Shown: positions 1 through 9,559 of the stretch, in pieces | Position numbering within the stretch: the first letter of the stretch is position 1 | How the letters are laid out: every line of letters starts with the position of its first letter | Source of the DNA: Apiotrichum sp. Y4204 | Taxonomy: Eukaryota > Basidiomycota > Tremellomycetes > Trichosporonales > Trichosporonaceae | Assembly: GCA_025531455.1 (NCBI GenBank) | Contig: JAMYHL010000009.1 | Location: 620,001 to 684,000, forward strand | Direction of reading: 5' to 3' | Length of the DNA stretch: 64,000 nucleotides | Position numbers and translations under genes: made by a program | The notes under the pieces: generated by a model | What the model was told of the DNA's origin: nothing | Seen by the model: the letters and a program-made list of their open reading frames with translations, nothing else | Databases searched by the model: none

Positions 1-229
1 GATAGACTGGTATGGCAGTAATCTTGTATGCATGAGGATGAGGGGCTGGTGAGAGGATCACGTTCAGTGTTTATGCATTGCAGGATTTGTGATGTCGTTT
101 GTTTTATCGCTACAGAACGTGCATGGCGTGTATGGGTGCCACTACTTGACATGACATGACCGCGAAAAGTGGAGGTTCACAAATGCACGTGCAAAAAGTT
201 GTTGGATCTACACCATCCACACAAACACC
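1..229. other. 5' flank of MDE1, no gene seen
   Basis: No supportable gene lies here. The short open frames on both strands have no recognisable product. The stretch presumably holds the promoter and 5' leader of the dehydratase gene that follows. Confidence 0.5.
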
Positions 230-1469
230 ATGGCCGCCATCAACATCCCGGGGTACGGCGAGATCGTCCCGCTTTCGGAGGGCGCGGAGGCGCTTGTGAA
301 GAGCGAGGACCCGGAGCATGTGAGTCTGGGCTGGGGCGGGGCGGGGTAGAGCACGCGGACGATACCCGCCTCTTCGCTTGGCCTAGTTTATCGCGCCGCG
401 ATACTAACACCAGCCCGCAAACCTCATCCCCGAGCTGTGCCGCGAGTTTTACAAGCTCGGCTGGGTGACGGGCACTGGTGGTGGTGAGTGAAGATCAAGT
501 CTGAGCTGTGTCATGGTCCCACAAGCTCGATAGCCTGGCTTCTTTGAGCTCCTGGTGCTGACCACAGGCATCTCGATGCGGAGCGGGTGAGTGGGGAGTA
601 ACGACGCACGAGCAGCCGCGAGCTGGCGACTGCCCGGTGCGATGCCTAATCTGTTGCGACAACTCCTTGGGCAGCAGGCCGCCCTCATTCAAATATCCAG
701 ACACTAATCGCAGACCGCTAGTGTACCTCGCGCCCTCGGGCGTGCAGAAGGAGCGCATCCTTCCCGAGCACATGTTTGTGCTGCCGTTTGCGCAATCGTC
801 TGTCCCCAAACCGGGGTCGAAGCGCGACTTTGTGCGCGTGCCCTCCAAGCCGGGACTTAGCGAGAGCCAGTGCACACCGCTCTTCTGGAACGCGTTTACC
901 CAGCGCGATGCCGTCTCGTGCATCCACACGCACTCGCAGCATGCTGGTACGTGAGATACATATGTGGACGGTGGCATTGGATTATGGGCCAGGACTGTAC
1001 GCGACAATCCTCTCTCCGCCCTTGTCCCTTCTCCCAACCTTGCACTTAACTCACACACAGTGATGCTCACGCTCCTCCTCGGCAAGTCGGCCAAGTCGTT
1101 CCGCATCAGCCACCAGGAGATGATCAAGGGCGTGCGCCTCGGCGGCGTCGGCAAGACGCTCGCGTACTTTAACACGCTCGAGGTGCCGATCATTGAGAAC
1201 ACGGCACGCGAGGAGGACCTCACCGACTCGATGGCACAGGCCATGCAGGAGTACCCCGATGCCGCGGCAATCCTTGTGCGCCGGCACGGCGTCTATGTCT
1301 GGGGTGAGTGGGTGGTGATCTGTTGCTGGGGCCTATCACTTTGTGCGGTGTGCTGACTGCAGGCCCTACCTGGGAGTCGGCCAAGACGCAGGCCGAGTGC
1401 CTCGACTACCTCTTCGAGATTGCCGTCAAGATGCTCCAGGCTGGTCTCCCGCTCGAGGGCGACAACTAG
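230..1469 (+). CDS. MDE1: Methylthioribulose-1-phosphate dehydratase
   Basis: Class II aldolase/adducin-family enzyme that dehydrates methylthioribulose-1-phosphate in the methionine salvage pathway; cytosolic. Six exons are inferred: 230-319, 414-483, 568-586, 714-946, 1061-1303 and 1363-1469, giving 253 residues, the usual size for the family. Visible family signatures are GWVTGTGG near the N-terminus, LAPSGVQKERI, the zinc-binding HTHS (IHTHSQHA), the SHQEMIKG segment that carries the catalytic glutamate, and RRHGVYVWG with the third zinc histidine. The start is the first ATG of the conserved frame, with CACC before it. The third coding exon is only 19 nt. Assignment is by motif recognition and is strong. 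Confidence 0.93.
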
Positions 1470-1501
1470 AAGGGAGAGGACAGACTGGGATAAATAGAGA
1501 G

Positions 1502-1573
1502 CTGCTTAGAGGCTCGGTGTGTGATGCATATCATGGCCTGCTTAGAGGCTCGGTGTGTGATGCATATCATGGC
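1502..1573. repeat. Perfect tandem duplication of a 36-bp unit
   Basis: Two identical, directly adjacent copies of a 36-base unit (1502-1537 and 1538-1573), each starting CTGCTTAGAGG and ending CATATCATGGC. They lie 33 bases after the MDE1 stop, probably in its 3' UTR. Perfect identity suggests a recent duplication. Confidence 0.95.
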
Positions 1574-1786
1574 CATCATGCCCTTGTATAGACTTGATCT
1601 GTGCTGCTGCATGTGCTGGGTGTTCAGACCGCGACCGCCATGGTTGATCCTGCTGTGGCTGTTGGCCACTGTCAGATTTCACCATTTGCGCACCTCCACC
1701 TCCACTGCTCACCACACAACCGCACACACGCAACATAAATTCGGCGTCGATCCAAAATTTCCCTCCACACCCTCCTCCATCATCGC

Positions 1787-3564
1787 ATGCTCCCCACCCC
1801 CCTCCGGCGCGCCCTGCCCCCCCTCCGCAGCCTCATCTCCGCCGGCTTCACCGCCCCAACCTCCAGCATGCCGAAGGCAGCGTCCACGCCCGCATTCCCG
1901 CTCAATGGGCTGTTTCCCATTGCCAAGCCCGCGGGGCCTGCGTCGTGAGTGACCGTGAAGTGTGGTGCTCCATTCTTGAGTGTTCACCAGCCCCGAGGTG
2001 ATGATACCTGTGGAACATCGGTCCCCGTCCCCATCTCTCAGTTGCTGACGGCAGGATGCGCATCATCGACGCGATCAACCCGCTCCTCCTCGAGTCCCGC
2101 CTGTTCGACGACCCGGCGAGCAAGCGCGCGCCCGAGGCGAACAAGCGCAAGAAGAACATGACCCACCACGGCCTCAAGGTCGGGCAGGGCGGTACGCTCG
2201 ACCCGCTCGCGGACGGTGTCCTTGGTGGGTGAACTGTCAGTGGCGAGTACTAACGGTAGTTATCGGCGTCAACCGCGGCACCAAGCACCTGAACCGCTTC
2301 CTCGAGTGCTCCAAGGTAAGTCCAGCTACGGGAGTTTCGGTAGCTGGAGCTCGCTCACACGCAGGAATACGAGGCGATCGGCCTTCTCGGCGCCACGACC
2401 ACCTCGTACGATGCCGAGAGCCCGCTGCTCTCTACTGGCAACTTTGACGGCATCACCCGCGAGGACATTGAGCGCGTGCTCGACCGCTTCCAGGGCAAGA
2501 TCAAGCAGACCCCGCCAATGTGAGTCGGATTGGTGCGCAGCTGTCGTGACAGTTCTCCTCTGCTTGACCAGTCCATTCTGACAGCCAGCTTCTCGGCACT
2601 CAAGATGGACGGCAAGCCGCTGTACGAGTATGCGCGCGAGTCGATTCCGCTTCCCCGCGCGATCCCCGTGCGCGAGTGCGATGTCTCGATCGAGGTCATC
2701 GACTTCACGCCTGCCGAGGTCACGCCCGGTGACGGGGGCCACACGTACCGCTGGCCGGAGAAGCGTCTAGACGCGGAGGAGAAGGACGTGTTCTCGAAGC
2801 TCAACAAGATGGTCCACGACGCGGGTGGCGAGGGCGCAGAGGCCGTCAAGGCCGAGGAGGTCGACCTCGCAGCCCCGGAGCTCCCCGAGGTTTCGGCGAC
2901 TACTGGTCTCCGCCCGGCGACCTTCAAGGTGCGCATGACGGTTAGCTCGGGGACGTACGTCCGCTCGATCGTGCACGACATTGGTGTTGCTCTCGGGTGC
3001 GGCGCGCACGTCGTGAGCCTCACGAGGACGCGCCAGGGCGAGTTTGTGCTTCACGGCGACGAGGATCAGCTCGCCGCGATTGACGAGGTGCGCGCGAGCG
3101 CCGACGCCGCGTTGGCCCAGATGGCGGAGAAGGCTGGAGAGGGATACGGCCTCAAGGCTGAGGCCCCGCCGGCGGTCGAGCCCACGCCCGAGACTGCCAC
3201 AGGGTCGTCCACCGGCCCGACGACAGGGTGTATCCCGTGGTCCGTGTTTGAACGTGCGATCGCCGAGCGGGACGCCGAGATAAAGAGCCTCGCCCAGCAG
3301 GAGGAGGAGGCCGCGGCGAACATGACGACCGAGGAGCTCAAGGCAAACTTTGGCCGCAAGGCGCGCATAGAGCGTAACTGGAAGGGCGAACTCAAGGAGT
3401 GGGAGATCGAGGTGCTCCGCCGCTTCGTGCCTGTCCCCGTGCCTGTCGTGCACGACTCCAAGTCGCGCGGGCACCACGGCCACGGCGGCGGGTACGGCGG
3501 ACGTGGCGGACGCGGTGGTGGCGGTCGTGGTCGGGGCCACTTCAAGAAGCGCGGCGGCGCGTAG
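1787..3564 (+). CDS. PUS4: tRNA pseudouridine-55 synthase, TruB/Pus4 family
   Basis: Isomerises uridine 55 in the T-loop of tRNAs. The TruB signature with its catalytic aspartate is visible as [12 protein letters not shown], followed by [11 protein letters not shown], the [10 protein letters not shown] segment, and a [11 protein letters not shown] motif split by an intron. A thumb-like segment ([25 protein letters not shown]) follows. Inferred introns lie near 1948-2055, 2222-2260, 2316-2364 and 2521-2583. The C-terminus is a Gly/Arg-rich RGG tail ([14 protein letters not shown]), which suggests RNA binding. Two in-frame ATGs exist: 1787 adds an Arg-rich, Leu/Pro-rich leader resembling a mitochondrial presequence; 1868 starts MPKAAST without it. 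Yeast Pus4 acts in both compartments, so dual starts are plausible but inferred. Confidence 0.9.
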
Positions 3565-3675
3565 TAGCGTGTTAGTCGGCGTAAAAGCATTCGATTCGCA
3601 AGAGTTTGGTACTGTACACAATGCATACAATTCGTGACATACGAGGTCCAATGTTCGGCATTTTATAGTCCCTGC

Positions 3676-5267
3676 TCACCACGGCTCGTCGGCCGGCGTC
3701 GCCTTCCACCCCTCGGCATCGCTCTCCCAGTCGTCGTCGCCCTCGACCTCACGCTCAATCTGCATGTCCCACTCGTCGCCCTCGCCGTCAACCTCGCCGC
3801 AGACGAACACGTCTTGTCCGCGACTTGCTGCACGCAGCGCCGCGGCAGCAGCCGAGGTCGGGTCGAGGAGCGCACGCACACGCAGATCCGCGAGGCGCTC
3901 CCCGGCACGCGCAACGGGTGACCGGAGGGAGAGGTACGAGAGCATGGGAATGGTGGCGGCGTTGGCATCCGGCTCTTCCTCGTCAGACTCCTCCACTTCG
4001 ACCTCGACGCTGACATTTTCCGTCTCCTCGTACACCTCATCGTCGCTCGCCACGCCGGCGAGGGGCGCAACACGCACAGTCCGCCGCCGCGTGCCCACCA
4101 CGCGGACAGTGCGCGTGTCCGCCTCGGGGTCCCACTCGTCGTCTGAGAGCTTGATGATACGGTCGCGCGCGCGCGGTGTGCGAGCCGCAGGAGGGGCGAT
4201 TTCTGCCGGTGGCGGAGTAGGGAGACGGTCGTCTTCGGCCGGGAAGGCGGTTTCTGGCACGACCGACAGTCCGGAGGGAGCCTCGGCGGGTATCGTGATC
4301 GGCGGGACGGGTGTCGGAGACCCGGGCCCGCCGTCGTCGTCGCTCGCCTCGACCACGACGTTCCGCCGCTTTGCGCGCCCGCTCTCCTTGTCCTCCTCTG
4401 GTGCGCGCTTGACGCGCTGGAAGATGGGAAACAGATCCTTCGTTCCCTTGCCTTTACTCTCCTTCTTGCTTCTACCGTTCGGGCGCAGGTCGTCCATGAG
4501 CGCAAAGATCGCCGAGCCGGGCTTGATGGGCGTCTGCTCAAACTCCTCGTCTTCGGATTCCGATACGGGCGGCGGCGGGCGGTCTCCGCGCTGGCGCTGC
4601 CGACGGGGTACTTTGGCGGGAGTTGCTTCGACGTCTTCCCCTGCAAGCCGCTTGCGTGCACGCGTGCGCGGCGTAATCTCTGCCCGCGAGCGGTGCAGCG
4701 AGTTGGCCTCGAGCACCTCGCGCAGTCTCCGCGGAGAGTTGGCGTGAATGAACGGCGACTCGAAGCTGGCCGCCCCCTTCTTCTGCGGCGTACTGAATGG
4801 GTTGCCAAGCGGGTCTGCCACGGGGCCAGTGTAGCCCTCCTTCTTCTTATCCTTCTTCGGCGTGGAGAACGTGTTCTTCGCCGCGGGTAGTGGTCGTCGT
4901 GACGGCCCAGCTTCGGAAGGTTCCTCGCCGCGCAGTCCTGAGCGGGACGCGTTGCGTGACGGAGTTGTAGGTCCCGCGGGTCGGCGTGAAGCGGTGCGCG
5001 AGGACGCCGTTGCGGTCGAAGCTGATGGCGGTGCGGACGGTGCTGTTTTAGACGACTGTGTCTTCAACAGCTGCCGGTAAAGCGCGTACATCTCCACTGG
5101 AAGTTAGCCTTCCCCCTGCTGCCTCATTCTCGTAATTTGTTGATTAAATACGCACAGATATCCCCCTTGTCGGCCTTCATGTCCTGTCTTGTCGGGTCGC
5201 GCCCGTGCGTGGCGCGAAAACCCCGCTCCCACGCCTTGACCTTGGCCTTGACGGTGGCAAAGTCCAT
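3676..5267 (-). CDS. SLD2: DNA replication initiation regulator Sld2/Drc1
   Basis: Sld2/Drc1 is the CDK-phosphorylated factor that helps load GINS and polymerase epsilon at origins. Exon 1 (5267-5156) encodes the conserved N-terminal motif: VKAWERGFRATHGRDPTRQD then KGDI. A 59-nt intron (5155-5097) leads into LEMYALYRQL, completing the family's start. The protein is 510 residues. Further on are the conserved GPVADPLGNPFSTPQKKG-type block and many SP/TP sites with basic residues after them (FSTPKKDKKK, ATPAKVPRR, QTPIKPG), as expected for CDK control. The C-terminal half is acidic and low in complexity. It is divergent from CBP3 with about 480 bases between the start codons. Confidence 0.87.
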
Positions 5268-5748
5268 TGCGCCGTGTCGAGGGTTGTGTTGCTAACAATG
5301 ATGTTGTGTGTTTTGTTCTGCAGGTTTCGAGATGGTCGCAATCATGGTCCTGGCTCTGGTTTCTCGACGCGTCGCGGCTGGCGTCCTGGCGTCTTGCAGT
5401 CATGATCGGCGCGTGGTGACGGCGCGAGGGCGCGGGACTAAAAGGAGCTAAAAACGTGGATCACACACTAGTCTCGCGCTAAAATACCTCCGCCCTCTTC
5501 TTTGCTCCTCTGCTGATGGCCGATGCGTCCATTGCCGATCCCCCCGGCGCCGAACGAGATGCCTTTTTTCTGGGCAGCAAGTCCGTCCGTAGCTGCGTCT
5601 GGGTCACACTCGAGTCGGAGCAACAATCTTGACCATCTCAAGCTCATCTCCGTCGTCCATCACCCTCCCCATACCTAAAACTAAAAGGTCAGCTCGAGCT
5701 CGACCTCTTGGACAACGACTATCGAGACGCCCACCTTCCCGTCTCACG
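5268..5748. promoter_or_regulatory. Divergent SLD2/CBP3 promoter interval with a short upstream ORF
   Basis: No established gene. The interval separates two divergent start codons and probably holds both promoters. On the plus strand a 38-codon ORF (5516-5632, MADASIADPP...) lies before the CBP3 start. It could be an upstream ORF in the CBP3 leader, or chance. An in-frame ATG at 5629 would lengthen CBP3 by 40 Ser/Pro/Arg-rich residues. Confidence 0.4.
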
Positions 5749-6786
5749 ATGTCCGCTCTCCGCTCCGCCCGCGCCGCGAGCTGCGCCATGCGCGCCGCGC
5801 GCGCTTCGGCGCCTCTCCGCTCCTTCGCCACCACGCACGTTGCGCTCAAGAAGCCGCTCACCGACGACCCGACGCCGGTGAACAAGGCGCCTGAGTTCCC
5901 CGCCCCCGTCGACCCGTTCCACCCGTCCAAGACCGAGCCTGCCCCGCCGAAACAGTACTCGGAGGGCACGAAGAAGGTCGTCAACAGCGTTGCCCGCCTC
6001 ATGGGGTACAACACCCGAACGACCACGGCTATCCGCGAGACGGGACACATGATGCGTGTTGTTGTTGAGGCCGTTGAGCGCGAGCGGAGCTGGTGGTATG
6101 GTGGTGAGTGTGGCTGTAGTATACGTTGTCAGCCGTTTACTCACTCTTCAGCATGTGCACTTCCCCCGACATACCAGACGTTCTTCCAGCTCCACCTTCT
6201 CTACGTCCTCCTTCTCGTGACCCGCCTGCGTGCGCTGCGCGCGTCCTCCGGCCCCGATGCACCGGCACCCGAGCCCATCGAGCCGGGAAAGCCGCACAAC
6301 GTGGACACGAGCAAGGGCAGTGCGATGGTGTCGCCGATCTCCATCTCGGCGTTCCGCCCCGCACACGAGTCGTACCCGACCGAGCTGCTGTCGCACTTTT
6401 TCGAGCTGTCCGAGTCGGAGATGCGCATGGTCCTCGGCCCGAGCGAGCGCGAGCGCGTGATCAGGAAGTACATGGAGGAGATGGGCGAGCAGTGGAAGGG
6501 CGCGGGTGCCGGTCTCGACTATGCGCTCGGTCTCGGACTGAGCGAGTTTGAGGGCGACTACATGCGTGCGGATGCCGAGCTCGCGAGCTGGGTCTGGCGC
6601 AACCTCTTTGCGTCGCGTGGTCTCGCGCCGTGGAACACGCCGGAGCCTGTTGACGAGCTCCAGTTCATCAACCAGCTCGAACTTATCGTGCGCTTCATCC
6701 GCCGCGAGCTTGCCCGCCTCGACTCGATCAGCGACGAGGACATTCTTGCGGGCAACATTGGCGAGTGGGGCAAGGTTGAGCAGTAG
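5749..6786 (+). CDS. CBP3: Ubiquinol-cytochrome c reductase assembly chaperone, Cbp3/UQCC1 family
   Basis: Mitochondrial chaperone that binds newly made cytochrome b and supports complex III assembly. The N-terminus is rich in Arg, Ala and Ser without acids, fitting a matrix targeting sequence. The Cbp3 core is recognisable: LPPTYQTFFQLHLLYVLLLVTRLRAL, HFFELSESEMR, RKYMEEMGEQWKGAG, and ADAELASWVWRNLF near the C-terminus. The length is 329 residues after removal of a 48-nt intron (6104-6151). That intron has no in-frame stop, so an unspliced message would stay open and add 16 residues. The start at 5749 is preferred because it opens directly into the targeting peptide; 5629 is an in-frame alternative. 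Confidence 0.88.
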   Translation: MSALRSARAASCAMRAARASAPLRSFATTHVALKKPLTDDPTPVNKAPEFPAPVDPFHPSKTEPAPPKQYSEGTKKVVNSVARLMGYNTRTTTAIRETGHMMRVVVEAVERERSWWYGGECGCSIRCQPFTHSSACALPPTYQTFFQLHLLYVLLLVTRLRALRASSGPDAPAPEPIEPGKPHNVDTSKGSAMVSPISISAFRPAHESYPTELLSHFFELSESEMRMVLGPSERERVIRKYMEEMGEQWKGAGAGLDYALGLGLSEFEGDYMRADAELASWVWRNLFASRGLAPWNTPEPVDELQFINQLELIVRFIRRELARLDSISDEDILAGNIGEWGKVEQ

Positions 6787-7167
6787 GAAGCAGAGCAGAA
6801 GGAGAACGCGAGCTCGAGATGAGAGATCGTGCCAGGCAGGTTGGATGTCGGACTCGCCTCCGCTTCTTCCGCCCACACCCATACCCAGATTAAAACTATC
6901 CCTCTTCGCATTGAGCGCAGAGCGCGCCAATACGCCCATAGACCCATGCATGCATAATAGCATTTCTCATCTCGGTCATGCATCACTGCAACGAACAAGT
7001 TGGGGGGGTTTTCCCCCCCAGGCCATACCGTTGGGACGGAACCAAATTATCTCTCTCCGTTCAATTCCAACCGTTTTCATCTCGGTCGGAAAAGTCGAGC
7101 TCGAGCGCACGATCACAACCTCAGATCCAGAAAAACACTTACCATCGACAACACACCACCGACAACG
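6787..7167. other. CBP3 to bL32m intergenic interval
   Basis: No gene is supportable in these 381 bases. The interval holds the CBP3 3' end and the bL32m promoter and leader. A G/C homopolymer pair (about 7002-7020) reads GGGGGGG then CCCCCCC around a few T's and could fold into a short hairpin. Confidence 0.4.
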
Positions 7168-7691
7168 ATGGCCCTCGCGCTCCGCCTCCCCGTCTTCTCC
7201 CCCTCGCGACTTGCCCGCATCGCCCCGGCACTCGCCGCGCTCCCCGGCGTCGACGCGCTCGTTGGCGGCCTCTCGTCCCTCCTTGAGCTCATCCCCCCGG
7301 TCGTCCTCGCCGTTCCGAAGCACCGCACCACCCACTCGCGCAAGAGCATGCGCTCGGCTAATAAGGGGATCAAGAACAAGACGAGTGAGTGCAGTGAGAG
7401 ACGGGGGAGATCGCTGGCTATCTTGTCGGTCGGGCATCAGCCAACGCATTTGGGACTCCTTGTCTTGGCCGGCCTCTTCCTTGTGTTGGTAGGGGTCGAT
7501 AAGTCTAAGTCACATGTCTTTTCTACCCCGCCTCACCGCTTATTATCTTGCTCACACCAGACTTCACGCACTGCCCCGCGTGCGGCACCGTCAAGTTTGC
7601 GCACAACCTGTGTCCCAACTGCTACTCGGCCGTCTCGCGGCGGTGGAAGAAGGAGGCGCGCGAGGCGATGGACAAGGGCCCCGAGGCGTAA
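7168..7691 (+). CDS. MRPL32: Mitochondrial large-subunit ribosomal protein bL32m
   Basis: bL32 family protein of the mitochondrial 54S subunit, 115 residues. The N-terminal half is a hydrophobic/basic targeting region ending in AVPKHRTTHSRKSMR, the usual start of mature bL32. The C-terminal half carries the zinc ribbon: HCPACG then LCPNCY (two CxxC pairs 12 residues apart). One intron (7385-7560, 176 nt, long for this window) splits the zinc ribbon exon from the rest; joining restores KTNFTHCPACG. In yeast the bL32m presequence is removed by the m-AAA protease, so the long N-terminus is expected. Confidence 0.92.
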
Positions 7692-7973
7692 TCACGAGCG
7701 GAGAGGAGAAGGATGTTGGCTGGAGGACCGGCGGTACTGGTGCTCGGACCCAGGCCTGTGAACCGCACTGGGCACTGGGCACTCGACGCTCGACGCTCGG
7801 CGACGATACAACGCGCCCGCATATGCCGCGCGAGATACAAAAAGCGGATGCTCGCCGCTGTAAAGTAGAGTTGATACCATGTTGCATTGCATTGCTCAGC
7901 GACGGGACAGGCGCGGCCCTGGGGTACATCCTCTGACTCATATACATGTACTATACAGTCTACGGCTCATCGT

Positions 7974-9267
7974 CTACGGCTCGTCGTCCCAGACATAACG
8001 CACCGTGACGTCGTTCATCCCGATGCCCTCGGCGGGGTCAGCGGGGAGGGGCTCGTCGTCCCACGGGATCGGCACGCCGGGCCGACGCTCGCGGAGGTGG
8101 ATCTTGAGCTCGGTGAGCGTCTGGGCCGTCCATGCCGGCGGGAGGCGGAAGGCGGTCGACGCAGCGGACATGGGGGCGGGGGACGGGCGGGCCGAATGGC
8201 CTGCCTCGCGCGGCGAGACGGGGGACGGCGAGGCGAGGTGCAGTGATGGATCGGAAGGCGGCGTGCTCAGCACTGTGGTGTACAGATCGAGTAGCGCATG
8301 TGCGACCTCTGCGTGTCAGTGCTGGCACTCGAGTCAATTAGACCCACCGTCGACATTATCCACGCTTGTGGAGTGCTCAGCCTCCCATGGCCCCGGCGAC
8401 CCGAAGCGGGCAATCACACGAGCCCATTCTGACTCTGAGCTCTTGTCGCCGTCGTCCTTTCCCTTCTCGAGGTCATGTGGCGTCGTGCTCCCGCTCATGA
8501 GGAGCGCGGCGGCGTACAGCGATCCAAGGGCGATGACGTGCGGGGGGTACGATAGCGGCGCGGGTGTGCGGTGACAGTCGACAGCCACCCGCCATGCAGC
8601 CTGAACACTGTCTTTCCCCAAATCCATCCTCTTGCCGATCTTGACGACGAGCGGAAACGGCACGGCGACGCGGAAAGAGAAGCAGATTGTCTCCAGTACC
8701 AGGCGCTCGACAGCCAACACCCGCTTCCGCTCGTGCTCGAGCACAGCAGGGTCGACGGCATTCACGTCCACGTGCCCGCCGCGGCGCACGAGCTGCGGAT
8801 ACCGGAGCGCGTACGACGCGAGGATTATGTCGCGCGGCTTCTTGAGCGTGTCGTGCAGTTTTGAGGAAACGTACAGCGTCGTAAGGGCCACTTCCTGCCT
8901 TGTCAGCTGGGTAAAGCGCTCACCAACTCACGACATAGGCAAACTCGGCGTAGGGGAAGAAGAGGTGGAAGCGAAGGTAGAGCGTCTGCGCCGTCGCGAT
9001 CGTCCGCCGCGGGCTGCTGTAAGCACACATAATGCACGAGTCCAAGTCCAATTTCCACTCTGCTCTCACTCACAATCCACACCGCACTCCGACAGCCTCA
9101 ATAAACACACACGCGACCTGGCGCACGCGCTCCTCTCTCGCAACGCTCAGCTTGCCGCGCTGGCGCGCGCTCAGGCGCTCCACCTCCGCGGGGCGGAGAT
9201 ACGGATGATACCGCTTCAGTGTGGGGCCGGGCTCGTCGCCGGGAGTCGAGGGCGAGGGGTCGGGCAT
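7974..9267 (-). CDS. CTK2: Cyclin of the CTD kinase type (Ctk2/cyclin K-like)
   Basis: Regulatory cyclin probably partnering a Ctk1/Cdk12-type kinase that phosphorylates the RNA polymerase II tail. Four exons are inferred, split by introns near 9070-9012, 8932-8894 and 8347-8302. The protein runs KRYHPYLRPAEVERLS, an RQVACVFIEAVGVRCG helix, SPRRTIATAQTLYLRFHLFF, then EVALTTLYVSSKLHDTLKKP, the cyclin-box core with its conserved Lys. A second segment, RVLAVERLVLETICFSFRV, matches the Ctk2-type second half. The C-terminus is Ser/Pro-rich and variable. The start at 9267 (MPDPSPSTPG) is chosen over an upstream in-frame ATG because it is nearest to the cyclin domain. Cyclin L-like or Bur2-like identity is a weaker alternative. 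Confidence 0.8.
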
Positions 9268-9559
9268 CGTGGTGAGCTGGTGAGGGATGGAGTGGGAGGA
9301 ACATGGACAAACATCCAGCCAAGGGTGTGGAGGACGAGCGAGATCGAGAATCCAATGTGGGGGCGTCGCGTGGTATTTTGGCGCCCCCAAGTTGCGGCTG
9401 TCGCCGGTGCTCACCAAAGTGGCGACCGACGTCGTCGCGCTGCGGGTGCTCGCTGTGTTCGCCTCTCATGATTTATGCATTGACTGTTTGCTAAGATTAC
9501 ACTTTCCTGTCTTAATGCTTTGCCTTCCATTACAAGAAATGTGACACCGCCCCCTCTAA

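Noticed and set aside
3663..4808. 381-codon minus-strand frame overlapping SLD2, rich in Arg/Ser
   Set aside because: Shadow of SLD2 in another frame; the family N-terminus and SP/TP sites are in the SLD2 frame.
8632..9471. 279-codon plus-strand ORF opposite the CTK2 cyclin
   Set aside because: Antisense to recognisable cyclin exons; no domain features and Arg/Ser/Thr-rich as expected of a shadow.
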